From contig DKPQ01000024.1 of NCBI GenBank assembly GCA_002471275.1, forward strand, positions 1-64,000: DNA of 64,000 nucleotides, in the 5' to 3' direction. Below the pieces are notes generated by a model. The model was not told where the DNA came from and did no database searches. It saw only the letters and a program-made list of their open reading frames with translations. The stretch comes from Flammeovirgaceae bacterium UBA7330. Lineage in GTDB: Bacteria; Bacteroidota; Bacteroidia; Cytophagales; Cyclobacteriaceae. Below, piece after piece: positions 18,234-27,343 of this stretch; position 1 is the first letter of the stretch; every line of letters starts with the position of its first letter. Position numbers and translations under genes: made by a program.

Positions 18234-20747
18234 ATGACCCCACCTTTACCCACTAAGTATATAAGACTGCTGTTTTATACTATAGTTTCTTTACTCTACA
18301 CCAATCTTTATTCACAATTACCACAATATTACAATACATCCGACATACTGTTACGATTAGAGAAGCTAAATGTGTTGGGAAGTGTTTTATATGTGGCCGC
18401 ACATCCTGATGATGAGAACACCAGTGTGATATCATATTTTGCCAATGGCAGACTTATGCGGACTGGTTACTTATCCGCTACCAGGGGAGACGGGGGGCAA
18501 AATCTCATAGGTCCCGAGATCAGAGAATCACTTGGGATCATCCGAACCCAGGAGTTACTTGCTGCCAGGAGGGTCGATCATGGTGAGCAATTTTTTAGCA
18601 GAGCAGTAGATTTTGGATACTCCAAACACCCGGATGAAACCTTTGCCAAGTGGGACAAAGAAAAAGTCCTTAGTGATTTTGTGCGGGTATTTCGTGAATT
18701 CAAACCCGATGTTGTTATCACAAGATTCAATACACAGCCGGGTGTAACACACGGCCATCATACGGCATCTGCAATTCTGGCCAAGGAAGCATTTAGACTA
18801 AGTGGGGATCCCTCAGCATTTCCTGAGCAGTTGAAAGAGCTAACTCCCTGGCAGCCTAAAAGAATTTTTTGGAACACCAGCTGGTGGTTTTACCAGCGGA
18901 CAGGACAGGAGTTTGATACCACAGGTTTGAACAAGGTCAACGTTGGAGCGTTTTCCCCTATTTTGGGTAAGTCATTTACGGAGATTTCCGCTCAAAGCAG
19001 GAGCATGCATAAAAGCCAGGGCTTTGGTGTTTCGGCCTCACGGGGTGATGAGTTTGAATATTTTGTCAACCACGATAAATCAGCCATATCAAATAATGTA
19101 TTTGAAGGAATTGATGTGAGTTGGGGTAGAGTAGAGGGAGGTAAAGAAGTGGCTTACTTTATACAGGAGGCAAAAGAAAACTTTGATCCGGCCCACCCAC
19201 ATTATATTTTGGAAGAACTGATCTCGGCAAGAAAAGCATTGATCAATTTGCCTGACCAATACTGGAAAGAGGTTAAACTAGAAGAAATAGATGAATTGAT
19301 CAGGGCGGTGACAGGTACTTATATTCAACTGACTACCGGTCATGAGACATTTGCCCCCGGGGATTCCATTTCCGTAGATGGCGAACTGATAAATAGAAGC
19401 CCGGTGAAGATTTCTTTGTCATCCATCGATTTCAATTTGGGTGGCGAAACCTTTCTGTTCAATCTTAAGCTAAGCGAGAATCAATCAAATCAAATGGATT
19501 TTAGCCTGACCATCCCTCAGGACTTTCTTATTTCACAACCTTACTGGCTCCTGGAAGATGGAACAGATGGGATGTTCACAGTGGACAATCCGGGTTTGAT
19601 TGGTAAACCTGAAAATAAACCCGCAATATTGGCCAGGGTAACATTGAAGATAGATGACCAGTTTATCGATTATGAGGTTCCCGTATTATTCAATGCCACC
19701 GATCCTGTAGCAGGTGAGATATACAAGCCGATCCACATTACACCACCTGTGATGGTCTCTGCGGGGCAGGAAGTAGTTATTTTTGGGGACAATACCGCAA
19801 AAACGGTCCAGGTCAATGTGCTTGCCGGAAGCAACCATGTCAATGGGAAGATTTATCTCGATTTGCCTAAGGGCTGGAAGAGTACTCCGGAAAGCTACCC
19901 ATTCAACTTGATGACCAAAGGCGAAGAAAAACAGTTCACATTCAATGTGACCCCTTCAAAGGTCCAGGGACAGTTTGATGTCAGGGTATTGGCAGAAGTA
20001 GAGGCTACCTTATATAATAGAGGTATTAAAAGGATCACCTATGATCACATCCCGCCTCAACTATTATTTCCAAAAACGACTATAAAGGCCTCACGGATAG
20101 ATTTAAAGGTGAGTAAAAATAAAGTAGGTTACATCATGGGAGCCGGAGATCTGATTCCACAAAGCCTGGAGCAAATAGGTTATCAGGTTGACCTGCTAGA
20201 TGAAAATGAAATCAGTAAAGCTAACCTCACTCAGTATGATGCCGTCATCCTGGGTGTGAGGGCTTTCAATACATTGGATTGGTTATCTGTGAAAAACACT
20301 GAATTATTTGAATATGTGAAAGAAGGAGGAACCCTGATCGTACAGTACAATACAAGTCAGAGGCTCGTGACACAAGATATAGCACCTTATGAGCTCAAAC
20401 TCTCTCGCAATCGCGTGACGGTGGAAGAGTCTGAGGTGAGATTTCTTGATCGTAAAAACCCCGTGCTCAACGCTCCGAATAAAATTACCAACTTGGATTT
20501 TGAGGGGTGGGTTCAGGAAAGAGGTTTGTATTTCCCGGGTTCATGGGGGAGCGAGTTACAGCCTGTCCTGAGTATGAATGATCCGGGAGAGACCGCATTG
20601 GATGGCAGCCTGCTGGTAGGAAAGTACGGATCAGGGTATTATGTCTACACTGGCCTTTCATTCTTCAGAGAACTACCGGCTGGAGTTCCCGGAGCATACC
20701 GCCTTTTTGCCAATCTGATTTCAATAGGAGAAACAAAAGAACAATAA
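18234..20747 (+). CDS. PIG-L family deacetylase, exported
   Basis: A protein of about 837 residues; the ATG at 18234 is preferred over an upstream TTG. After a signal peptide (LLFYTIVSLLYTNLYSQ) comes the zinc-binding LmbE/PIG-L domain with HPDDE at residues 57-61, the GDGGQN phrase and the zinc histidine segment GHHTASA. The middle is beta-rich, with NPCBM/alpha-galactosidase-type or CARDB-like features. The C-terminal part resembles a glutamine-amidotransferase-like fold (VILGVRAFNTLDW, EGGTLIVQYNTSQ). It probably deacetylates an N-acetylated sugar or glycan in the periplasm. Its stop codon shares a base with the start of the following 46-residue gene (TAATG), so translation is coupled. Confidence 0.88.
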   Translation: MTPPLPTKYIRLLFYTIVSLLYTNLYSQLPQYYNTSDILLRLEKLNVLGSVLYVAAHPDDENTSVISYFANGRLMRTGYLSATRGDGGQNLIGPEIRESLGIIRTQELLAARRVDHGEQFFSRAVDFGYSKHPDETFAKWDKEKVLSDFVRVFREFKPDVVITRFNTQPGVTHGHHTASAILAKEAFRLSGDPSAFPEQLKELTPWQPKRIFWNTSWWFYQRTGQEFDTTGLNKVNVGAFSPILGKSFTEISAQSRSMHKSQGFGVSASRGDEFEYFVNHDKSAISNNVFEGIDVSWGRVEGGKEVAYFIQEAKENFDPAHPHYILEELISARKALINLPDQYWKEVKLEEIDELIRAVTGTYIQLTTGHETFAPGDSISVDGELINRSPVKISLSSIDFNLGGETFLFNLKLSENQSNQMDFSLTIPQDFLISQPYWLLEDGTDGMFTVDNPGLIGKPENKPAILARVTLKIDDQFIDYEVPVLFNATDPVAGEIYKPIHITPPVMVSAGQEVVIFGDNTAKTVQVNVLAGSNHVNGKIYLDLPKGWKSTPESYPFNLMTKGEEKQFTFNVTPSKVQGQFDVRVLAEVEATLYNRGIKRITYDHIPPQLLFPKTTIKASRIDLKVSKNKVGYIMGAGDLIPQSLEQIGYQVDLLDENEISKANLTQYDAVILGVRAFNTLDWLSVKNTELFEYVKEGGTLIVQYNTSQRLVTQDIAPYELKLSRNRVTVEESEVRFLDRKNPVLNAPNKITNLDFEGWVQERGLYFPGSWGSELQPVLSMNDPGETALDGSLLVGKYGSGYYVYTGLSFFRELPAGVPGAYRLFANLISIGETKEQ

Positions 20748-20887
20748 TGGAGCAAAACCAAAAAGAAGAAACCCAGGATGCAACACCACCATACTTTAGC
20801 AGGTGGCGATCCATTTATTGGATTGTAGTAGTCAACATCGTTGTGATAATTATCCTTCTCCAACTCTTTTTTTCTAGTAGCAGATGA
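20747..20887 (+). CDS. 46-residue single-span membrane protein
   Basis: A small gene (MEQNQKEETQ... to a stop at 20885-20887) inserted exactly between two larger genes. It overlaps the PIG-L stop by one base (TAATG) and the symporter start by four bases (ATGA). The N-terminal 24 residues are polar; residues about 24-43 form one hydrophobic helix (WIVVVNIVVIIILLQLFF), then a short SSSR tail. The tight overlap on both sides argues it is a real translated gene. I infer it is an accessory subunit of the symporter, by analogy with other small proteins found beside SSS transporters, but it shows no similarity I recognise. Confidence 0.8.
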   Translation: MEQNQKEETQDATPPYFSRWRSIYWIVVVNIVVIIILLQLFFSSSR

Positions 20888-22581
20888 ATTACCTCGATTT
20901 TATTGTCCTTGGGGCAACATTGGTTTTGATTGTCCTTGTAGGAGTCTGGCAGATCAAAAAACAACACAGTATTCAAAGCTTTCTTCTGGGAGACAAATCC
21001 ATGAGATGGGGCACCATAGGGCTTTCTGTAATGGCTACGCAGGCCAGTGCGATTACCTTCATAAGCACCCCCGGACAGGCCTATGAAAGCGGCCTTAGCT
21101 TTGTGCAAAACTACTTCGGCTTGCCATTCGCTATGATCATTGTTTCAGCGGTTTTCATACCCATTTATTACAAGCTCAAAGTGTATACGGCTTATGAATA
21201 CCTGGAATCCCGTTTCGATATCAAAACCAGAATGCTCGGAGCATTCCTCTTTCTGGTTCAACGTGGTCTGGCAGCAGGGATTACAATCTATGCTCCGGCC
21301 ATCATTTTGTCATCAATCCTTGGCTGGAATCTCAATGCGACTATTCTGATTACCGGGATTTCGGTGATCATTTATACGGTAACCGGGGGCACAACCGCAG
21401 TAAGTACCACACAGAAATACCAGATGGCCATCATCATGGTGGGCATGTTTGCTGCATTTTTTATAGCGATAAACTACATCACTCAACATGTGCCGCTTGG
21501 TGATGCCATGGATTTGGCTTCCTCATTGGGTAAACTCAATGCAATTGATCTGGATTTGAACTTTGAAAAAAGGTATACACTCTGGTCAGGTTTGGCAGGG
21601 GGCTTATTCTTAGCACTGTCATATTTTGGTACGGATCAGTCACAGGTTCAACGTTATCTGGCGGGCAAAAACATCACGGCAAGTAGAATGGGCCTGATGT
21701 TCAATGCGATATTTAAGGTCCCCATGCAGTTCTTCATACTGTTTACCGGTGTATTGGTTTATATCTTTTATGTCTTCTATCAGCCACCGGTACATTTTAA
21801 GGAAGTGTCGATGGAGATGCTCAGACAATCTCCCGCTAAGGAACAGCTCTTGGTATATGAATCAGAATATGAGGAGCTTGTCAATCAGCGGAAGGAAATA
21901 GCACTGGAGATCTCTGCTGCGGAAAATGGTAGCAGTGAGCGGGCAACCCTATTGGATGACTTTAAATCGGTGGATTTGAAATCCATTGAGGTTCGAAATA
22001 AGGTAAAGAACCTGATTAATGAGGTAAGCCCGGAAACTGAAACGAAAGATTCGGATTACGTCTTTCTAACTTTTGTGATGAATTACCTTCCCAATGGACT
22101 GATTGGGTTGCTGATAGCCGTGATCTTATCTGCTGCCATGTCATCCACCTCTTCGGAGCTGAATGCCCTTGCATCAACCTCTGCGATTGACATCTATCGT
22201 AGGCTGGTGAAAAAAGATGCGACAGACAGGCAGTATTTGTTTATGTCAAGGGTACTTACGCTTTTCTGGGGTGGTGTTGCGCTATCATTTGCTATTATGG
22301 CAACCAACACTGAAAACCTCATTGAAGCCATCAATATCGTTGGCTCCATTTTTTATGGGACGATCCTGGGAATTTTCATCATTGCCTTCCTTATTAAATA
22401 CGTGAAAGGGAATGCAGTCTTTTATGCAGCGTTGATTGCTCAATGCGTCGTGTTTGCAGTGCATTTTATGATCATGGCCGGCTATTTCAGCCTGGGGTAT
22501 CTCTGGTATAATGTGATCGGGTTCACTGCCACCATCGTGATCTCTTTAATTATCCAGACTTTGATGCCAAAATCAAAATAG
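20884..22581 (+). CDS. Sodium:solute symporter (SSS family)
   Basis: A 565-residue transporter with about 13 predicted membrane segments. Family features include the N-terminal LLGDKSMRWGTIGLSVMATQASAITFISTPGQAYE and the later LIGLLIAVILSAAMSSTSSELNALASTSAIDIY. A long charged segment of about 85 residues (roughly 295-380) sits in the loop before PNGLIGLL, longer than in the usual members. It likely co-transports sodium with a sugar, amino sugar or related solute. It overlaps the small membrane-protein gene by four bases and forms one unit with it and the PIG-L deacetylase, so the deacetylated product is a plausible substrate. Confidence 0.9.
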   Translation: MNYLDFIVLGATLVLIVLVGVWQIKKQHSIQSFLLGDKSMRWGTIGLSVMATQASAITFISTPGQAYESGLSFVQNYFGLPFAMIIVSAVFIPIYYKLKVYTAYEYLESRFDIKTRMLGAFLFLVQRGLAAGITIYAPAIILSSILGWNLNATILITGISVIIYTVTGGTTAVSTTQKYQMAIIMVGMFAAFFIAINYITQHVPLGDAMDLASSLGKLNAIDLDLNFEKRYTLWSGLAGGLFLALSYFGTDQSQVQRYLAGKNITASRMGLMFNAIFKVPMQFFILFTGVLVYIFYVFYQPPVHFKEVSMEMLRQSPAKEQLLVYESEYEELVNQRKEIALEISAAENGSSERATLLDDFKSVDLKSIEVRNKVKNLINEVSPETETKDSDYVFLTFVMNYLPNGLIGLLIAVILSAAMSSTSSELNALASTSAIDIYRRLVKKDATDRQYLFMSRVLTLFWGGVALSFAIMATNTENLIEAINIVGSIFYGTILGIFIIAFLIKYVKGNAVFYAALIAQCVVFAVHFMIMAGYFSLGYLWYNVIGFTATIVISLIIQTLMPKSK

Positions 22582-22584
22582 AGA

Positions 22585-22606
22585 GAAGTGCCTGATCAGG
22601 CACTTC
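22585..22606. terminator. Perfect 22-bp palindrome, bidirectional terminator
   Basis: GAAGTGCCTGA is followed directly by its exact reverse complement TCAGGCACTTC. It lies between the convergent symporter (ends 22581) and DUF2911 (ends 22622) genes and is followed by pyrimidine-rich sequence on the + strand. A shared terminator is the simplest reading; a dyad binding site is the alternative. Confidence 0.65.
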
Positions 22607-22621
22607 CTTCTATGCTAAAAA

Positions 22622-23146
22622 TTATTTTGTTCCAACAGAAAAAGGAACAGATACTTTGGTGTTTTGCCATACCAGATCAATGGTAGCAGAAGTATCTCTT
22701 AGATTGTTGATGTCAATAATAAATGTTTCTACGGGTACAGATAGCTTTGTAGGTGTAACGGTAGTAGAAACCACAGGATCCAAATCAGTATAGGTGTTCC
22801 ATCCTGGTTTGTCATACTTATAGAAGCTTACCTTCCATTCTTTTTCACCAGGCACTGTCAAAATGGTATAAGAACCAGCATCAAGGCTCTTTCCTCCAAT
22901 TTTTACCGGTTTATCAAAAGTAAATTTTGTGGCAGCATTGGCGCCTGTTCTCCATACTTTTCCATATTCCAGGAGATCTCCAAATATGGTTCTATCTTTC
23001 ACGCCAGGTCTTGAATATTCTACCGTTACTTGAGTAAGTCCTACTGTCTGAACTAGCTTTGAAGAAGGACTTGGTTGAGGTTTATCCTGACCAAACGAGC
23101 TGAAAGTAAAAAGCAGCGCGATTGCTAAGAGCGATAATGATTTCAT
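22622..23146 (-). CDS. DUF2911 family exported protein
   Basis: A 174-residue protein. The start at 23146 is chosen because it begins a clean signal peptide (MKSLSLLAIALLFTFSSFGQ); the ORF can be extended by 16 residues that would overlap the divergent promoter. The mature part carries the DUF2911 phrases VTVEYSRPGVKDRTIFGDL, GKVWRTGANAATKFTFDKPV and AGSYTILTVPGEKEW. The family is common in Bacteroidota and has no known function. It is divergent from the DNA glycosylase with 17 bases between starts. Confidence 0.88.
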   Translation of the reverse strand: MKSLSLLAIALLFTFSSFGQDKPQPSPSSKLVQTVGLTQVTVEYSRPGVKDRTIFGDLLEYGKVWRTGANAATKFTFDKPVKIGGKSLDAGSYTILTVPGEKEWKVSFYKYDKPGWNTYTDLDPVVSTTVTPTKLSVPVETFIIDINNLRDTSATIDLVWQNTKVSVPFSVGTK

Positions 23147-23163
23147 AGTTTTTATATTGTTTA

Positions 23164-23781
23164 ATGAATACATCTGATTATGTAAAAATACCAAAGTCTT
23201 TCTATGAAAGAGAAGATGTGGTAAAAATTGCCCGGGAACTTTTAGGTAAATACCTATTTACCAGCATTGACGGTATCCTGACAGGTGGAAAGATTGTTGA
23301 AACCGAGGCCTATAATGGGAGAACGGATAAGGCTTCGCACGCTTATAAAAAAAGGACAAACCGAACGGAAGTCATGTATCAGAATGGTGGTATCGCGTAT
23401 GTCTATCTGTGCTATGGTATACATCATTTGTTCAATATCGTAACGAACCGATCTGGGCTTGCAGATGCTGTCCTGGTTAGGGCCGTTGAACCCATATTTG
23501 GAATAGATAGGATGGTAGAAAGATATGGAGGTGTCCGAACTAAAGTGTCTAACGGACCCGGAAAGCTTTCAAAAGCACTGGGCATTAATACAGGTCTGAA
23601 CGGCACTGACCTGTCAGGAGATAAGATATTTATTGCAACACATATAAAGGAAAAAAGCCCTAAGATTGCAGTTGATACAAGAATTGGTGTTGATTATGCT
23701 GAAGAGGACGCCTTACTCCCCTGGAGGTTTTATGTCGAAGAAAATGGGTGGGTCAGTAAACAAAGAACCCCGGTTAAATAG
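23164..23781 (+). CDS. 3-Methyladenine DNA glycosylase (AAG/MPG family)
   Basis: A 205-residue monofunctional glycosylase that removes alkylated purines from DNA. It has the family features ARELLGKYL, the catalytic glutamate in KIVETEAYNG, the DKASHAY segment, VYLCYGIHHLFNIVT and AVLVRAVEP, and ends in PWRFYV. The length is typical. It is a single gene with a weak stem-loop overlapping its stop codon. Confidence 0.9.
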   Translation: MNTSDYVKIPKSFYEREDVVKIARELLGKYLFTSIDGILTGGKIVETEAYNGRTDKASHAYKKRTNRTEVMYQNGGIAYVYLCYGIHHLFNIVTNRSGLADAVLVRAVEPIFGIDRMVERYGGVRTKVSNGPGKLSKALGINTGLNGTDLSGDKIFIATHIKEKSPKIAVDTRIGVDYAEEDALLPWRFYVEENGWVSKQRTPVK

Positions 23782-23790
23782 ACCGAGGTT
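23766..23790 (+). terminator. Weak stem-loop over the glycosylase stop codon
   Basis: AACCCCGG (766-773) pairs with CCGAGGTT (783-790), 7 of 8 positions, with the stop codon in the loop. No strong T-tract follows, so this is only a candidate terminator. The remaining 137 bases to the next gene are AT-rich and contain nothing else I can support. Confidence 0.35.
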
Positions 23791-23927
23791 GCTTACATTA
23801 TTCATCACCTGTGTATTTCTTTACAAGTAGGTATCGGGTATCTTGGATAGATGCAATAATATGTTATTTAAGTGAAAAAATAAAATTTAAATAGAAATAA
23901 AATAATAAAAAATATTAATTATTTAAT

Positions 23928-25466
23928 ATGAGCTATCGAAGTTGGTTCCTGGTATTAGCCATAATTTCAGGATATAATACAGTAGGGCAGATCACTTTTT
24001 ATGGTTCTCCGGAGCCTATTGATTCCATCAATTCACAGGTGTCAGAGCAATATTTAAGCATCTCGAAAGACGGAAGTACTTTATTTTTTTCCAGGGAAAA
24101 CCATAGAAATAATAAAGGAGGAATCAAGGATGAGGGAGATATCTGGATGAGCGTTTTTGAAGATGAAATTTGGTCAAGGCCTGAGAATATTCAGTCTATC
24201 AATGACGAGCATTTCACCTCACCAATTGGTTTTACATCAAGCGGCCAATATTTTCTGTATAACAGGGTCAGATTTGAAAAGGGCATTTATATCGGTGAAA
24301 TCTGGGCGGCTAATTCATCTTTTGAGCATACACAAAAACTGAATATCTCAGCATTTAGAAATTACTCCCCAATACAAACCGGTAGTATCAGTCAGGATGG
24401 AAAATATCTGTTGGTAAGTATTGAAACAAATATTGGCTATGGTGTAGATGACCTGTATGTGTGCATGCTTCAAGCTGATGGGTCATGGTCCCGACCCCGA
24501 AATCTTGGATATACTATCAATACGGCCTTTCAGGAGATCACGCCTTTTCTGGCAGGTGACAACAAAACCCTGTTCTTTGCCACGAATGGGAGAGATGGAA
24601 AGGGAAGCTTTGATCTGTACGTGACTACACGTCTGGATGATACCTGGAGAAACTGGTCAGCACCTGTCAACCTACAGGAAATCAATACACCCGGTGCGGA
24701 GACATCATTTGCATTTCGCGCAGGCCAGGATTATGCCTATTTTATTTCTACTCAAAACAGTGATGGGTATGGAGATATCAAACGGATCAGAATTACCGAA
24801 GATATCGAAGAGGTAGTAGAAGATACGATCATTGAAATGGTTGTGGAAAAGAAACCAGTACCTGGTATCAATTTCAGAGTTATCAATGCCAAGACAGGAG
24901 ATCATATTGGTGCCAGTATCAGCCTGATCAATGAAGATGGAGATACGCTGAATTATGTGAAGGAAGATTCATTGTTTTTACTGGAATCGGAAGAGAGGTC
25001 ACCATATAGGTTGGAATTTAGATCTCAGGGTTATCTCAAAGATTTTTTTGTGGTGGAACCATCGTTTTATCATCCGCAGGGAGACACCGTCATTTCCGTG
25101 GCCCTTGAGCCTCTACAGACCGGCAACACGGTAGTGCTAAAGAATGTATTGTTTTATCGCGGTACAGCCAATTTTGTCGAGGGTTCCGAGAAAGAGTTGG
25201 ACCTGATTGTGGAGATGCTGGAAGAGAATCCAAATGTCAAGATCCTGTTGAAAGGACATACGGACAACAGGGGGGATGCCGCATTGAACCTTCAATTGTC
25301 AGAGGAGCGAGCCAGGGCGGTTGCGGATTATCTTGTTGACAAGAACGTCTCTGCAGACAGGATTGACAGTAAGGGTTTTGGAGGTAAGGATCCGGTTGCG
25401 AGTAATCTTTATGAAGAGACGCGTAGACTGAACCGCAGAGTAGAATTTGAGGTGATTGAAGATTAA
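23928..25466 (+). CDS. OmpA-family protein with PD40 propeller
   Basis: A 512-residue envelope protein. A signal peptide is followed by a WD40-like/PD40 beta-propeller (residues about 35-290; repeats such as LSISKDGSTLFFSR and TPFLAGDNKTLFFATN). A carboxypeptidase-regulatory-like linker spans about 305-390. The C-terminal OmpA domain (about 400-512) has the peptidoglycan-binding phrase LLKGHTDNRGDAALNLQLSEERARAVADYL. It should anchor to peptidoglycan in the periplasm; similar proteins occur with gliding or secretion apparatus in this phylum. Its stop codon directly abuts that of the convergent gamma-glutamyltransferase. Confidence 0.88.
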   Translation: MSYRSWFLVLAIISGYNTVGQITFYGSPEPIDSINSQVSEQYLSISKDGSTLFFSRENHRNNKGGIKDEGDIWMSVFEDEIWSRPENIQSINDEHFTSPIGFTSSGQYFLYNRVRFEKGIYIGEIWAANSSFEHTQKLNISAFRNYSPIQTGSISQDGKYLLVSIETNIGYGVDDLYVCMLQADGSWSRPRNLGYTINTAFQEITPFLAGDNKTLFFATNGRDGKGSFDLYVTTRLDDTWRNWSAPVNLQEINTPGAETSFAFRAGQDYAYFISTQNSDGYGDIKRIRITEDIEEVVEDTIIEMVVEKKPVPGINFRVINAKTGDHIGASISLINEDGDTLNYVKEDSLFLLESEERSPYRLEFRSQGYLKDFFVVEPSFYHPQGDTVISVALEPLQTGNTVVLKNVLFYRGTANFVEGSEKELDLIVEMLEENPNVKILLKGHTDNRGDAALNLQLSEERARAVADYLVDKNVSADRIDSKGFGGKDPVASNLYEETRRLNRRVEFEVIED

Positions 25467-27158
25467 TTAAAACCCTTCGGCATAATCATCACCTCTGGTG
25501 TAGTCGGCACCACCTTCCAGCCGGCCATCATTTGTGACGAGGATACAGTCGGTCCGTCCGATTTTATCTCTCATCTCGATGTTGTGTCCCATGTCTTTGA
25601 GTTCATCCATTTGGCTCGTGGTTAAAGCCCCTTCTTCTACCAGGATCCTGTCGGGCTGCCATTGGTGATGGGTTTTTTTGGCTGTCACGGCATCCTGCAT
25701 ACTCATGTCATGGTCTATTACATTGATAATGGTCTGAAAAACTGAGGTGATAATTGTTGGACCACCGGGGGTTCCCACCACCATTTTCAATGCTCCGTCT
25801 TTTTCCACAATGGTAGGGGTCATGGAACTTACCATACGTTTTTGGGGCGCTATGGCATTGTTCTTTCCTGTGATCGACCCAAACATGTCAGGAGCTCCGG
25901 GTTTTGAACTGAAGTCATCCATTTCATTGTTTAGGAAGAAGCCAGCCCCTTCCACCACAACCTTGGAGCCATAGTTGCCATTCAGTGTGGTTGTGATCGC
26001 GATAGCATTACCAAAAGGATCCACAATACTATAATGTGTGGTTTCCATAGATTCTACAAGTTCCACTTCTCCTGCAAACACTTCTTGCGATGCAGTTGCT
26101 TTCGACGGGTTAATGTTTGAAAAGCGGATAGTATTGTAATCAGTAGATATTAAAGTTGCAACCGGTATATCTGCAAAGTCAGGATCGCCCAGGTGCCTGG
26201 CCCGGTCTGCAAACACCAGTCTTTCGATCTCTGCCATCAGATGCACGGCGGGGATAGAATTGTGTGGATGATCGCCGAGACTGTGCATTTCAGCTCCCTG
26301 AAGCATTTGAATGAGTGCCACACCTCCACTGGATGGAGGAGACATACTGATAACCTTGTGGCCTTTGTAAGATCCAGTGACCGGAGTTCGCCATTTGGCT
26401 TCGTAGGATTCCAGGTCTTGTTCTGAAATCAGTCCGCCGCCCCGTAGCATTTCCTTTGCTATTTGGTCTGCCACGATGCCTTTATAGAAACCATCTTTTC
26501 CACTATCACGGATAAAAGAAAGTGTAGCTGCCAATTGCTTTTGTATCACGAGATCGCCAGCTTTCCAGCCATCGTCGTTGATCACCCAGGGTCGGTAATG
26601 GTTTGCAGCAATGAAGTCACCTTGCTTCTCATTGAGTGTTGCTGCTTCATCTGCTGTGATAGCAAATCCGTCAAAGGCCACATCAATAGCTGGCTGAACC
26701 AGTAAACCCCAGTCCTTTGTTCCATATTTTTGATGAAGTTCCCATATTCCCGCCACACTACCAGGAACACCTACCGCATAATGACCTAGTTGTGATTTCT
26801 GAGGAATGACCTCACCATTTTGATCCTGGTACATCTTTTCACTCGCCCGGAGTGGGGCTTTCTCCCTGAAGTCAAGGCAAGCGGTTTCTCCATCATTTGT
26901 TCTGATAACGGCAAAGCCTCCACCACCAATATTCCCAGCCCTGGGATAGACCACTGCAAGCATAAAGTGGGTGGTTACCGCTGCATCAAAGACATTTCCT
27001 CCTTTACGGAGAATCTCTAATCCGGCTTTTGTAGCAATCGGGTGTGCTGAGACCACCATCGCCTCATCGCCCATGGCTCCCACCTGCTCTCTGACTTCCT
27101 CATTTACCTGGCAGGAGATGAGGAGGAAAATGATGAAAATTGAGCTCAGCTTTTTCAT
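25467..27158 (-). CDS. ggt: Gamma-glutamyltransferase, lipoprotein form
   Basis: A 563-residue Ntn-hydrolase precursor that self-cleaves and transfers or hydrolyses gamma-glutamyl groups, for example from glutathione. The lipobox LLISC ends at C16. Hallmarks are RAGNIGGGGFAV and the autoprocessing/nucleophile site T373 in TTHYSIVDPFGNA. The substrate-loop sequence MSPPSSGGVALIQML and GTPGGPTIITSVFQTI are also present. It overlaps the small lipoprotein gene upstream by four bases (ATGA), so the SulP transporter, small lipoprotein and Ggt form one operon. Confidence 0.92.
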   Translation of the reverse strand: MKKLSSIFIIFLLISCQVNEEVREQVGAMGDEAMVVSAHPIATKAGLEILRKGGNVFDAAVTTHFMLAVVYPRAGNIGGGGFAVIRTNDGETACLDFREKAPLRASEKMYQDQNGEVIPQKSQLGHYAVGVPGSVAGIWELHQKYGTKDWGLLVQPAIDVAFDGFAITADEAATLNEKQGDFIAANHYRPWVINDDGWKAGDLVIQKQLAATLSFIRDSGKDGFYKGIVADQIAKEMLRGGGLISEQDLESYEAKWRTPVTGSYKGHKVISMSPPSSGGVALIQMLQGAEMHSLGDHPHNSIPAVHLMAEIERLVFADRARHLGDPDFADIPVATLISTDYNTIRFSNINPSKATASQEVFAGEVELVESMETTHYSIVDPFGNAIAITTTLNGNYGSKVVVEGAGFFLNNEMDDFSSKPGAPDMFGSITGKNNAIAPQKRMVSSMTPTIVEKDGALKMVVGTPGGPTIITSVFQTIINVIDHDMSMQDAVTAKKTHHQWQPDRILVEEGALTTSQMDELKDMGHNIEMRDKIGRTDCILVTNDGRLEGGADYTRGDDYAEGF

Positions 27159-27343
27159 CTCGATGTCTTGTACTTCACCGTTTTGGTTCTTTTCTTCTTG
27201 CTGTCTTTGCTGGCATCATAAGGAAAGAACCGCTTCTTGTTTTTGACCACTGAGACCGTTTGACTGGACCCCTTGCACCCATAAAACCCTAAAGGAATGA
27301 AAGAAATAAGAAAGACTATTAAAAGTGCTCTCCCTTTATGCAT
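27155..27343 (-). CDS. Small lysine-rich lipoprotein, 62 residues
   Basis: A short gene placed between SulP (8-base overlap) and Ggt (4-base overlap). The first 23 residues form a lipoprotein leader (LIVFLISFIPLGFYGC). The remaining 39 residues are strongly basic, with runs such as KNKKRFF and KDSKKKRTKTVKYK. The overlaps on both sides argue it is translated. I do not recognise the family. Such a basic tail could contact peptidoglycan, lipid or polyanions, but that is speculation. Confidence 0.7.
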   Translation of the reverse strand: MHKGRALLIVFLISFIPLGFYGCKGSSQTVSVVKNKKRFFPYDASKDSKKKRTKTVKYKTSR

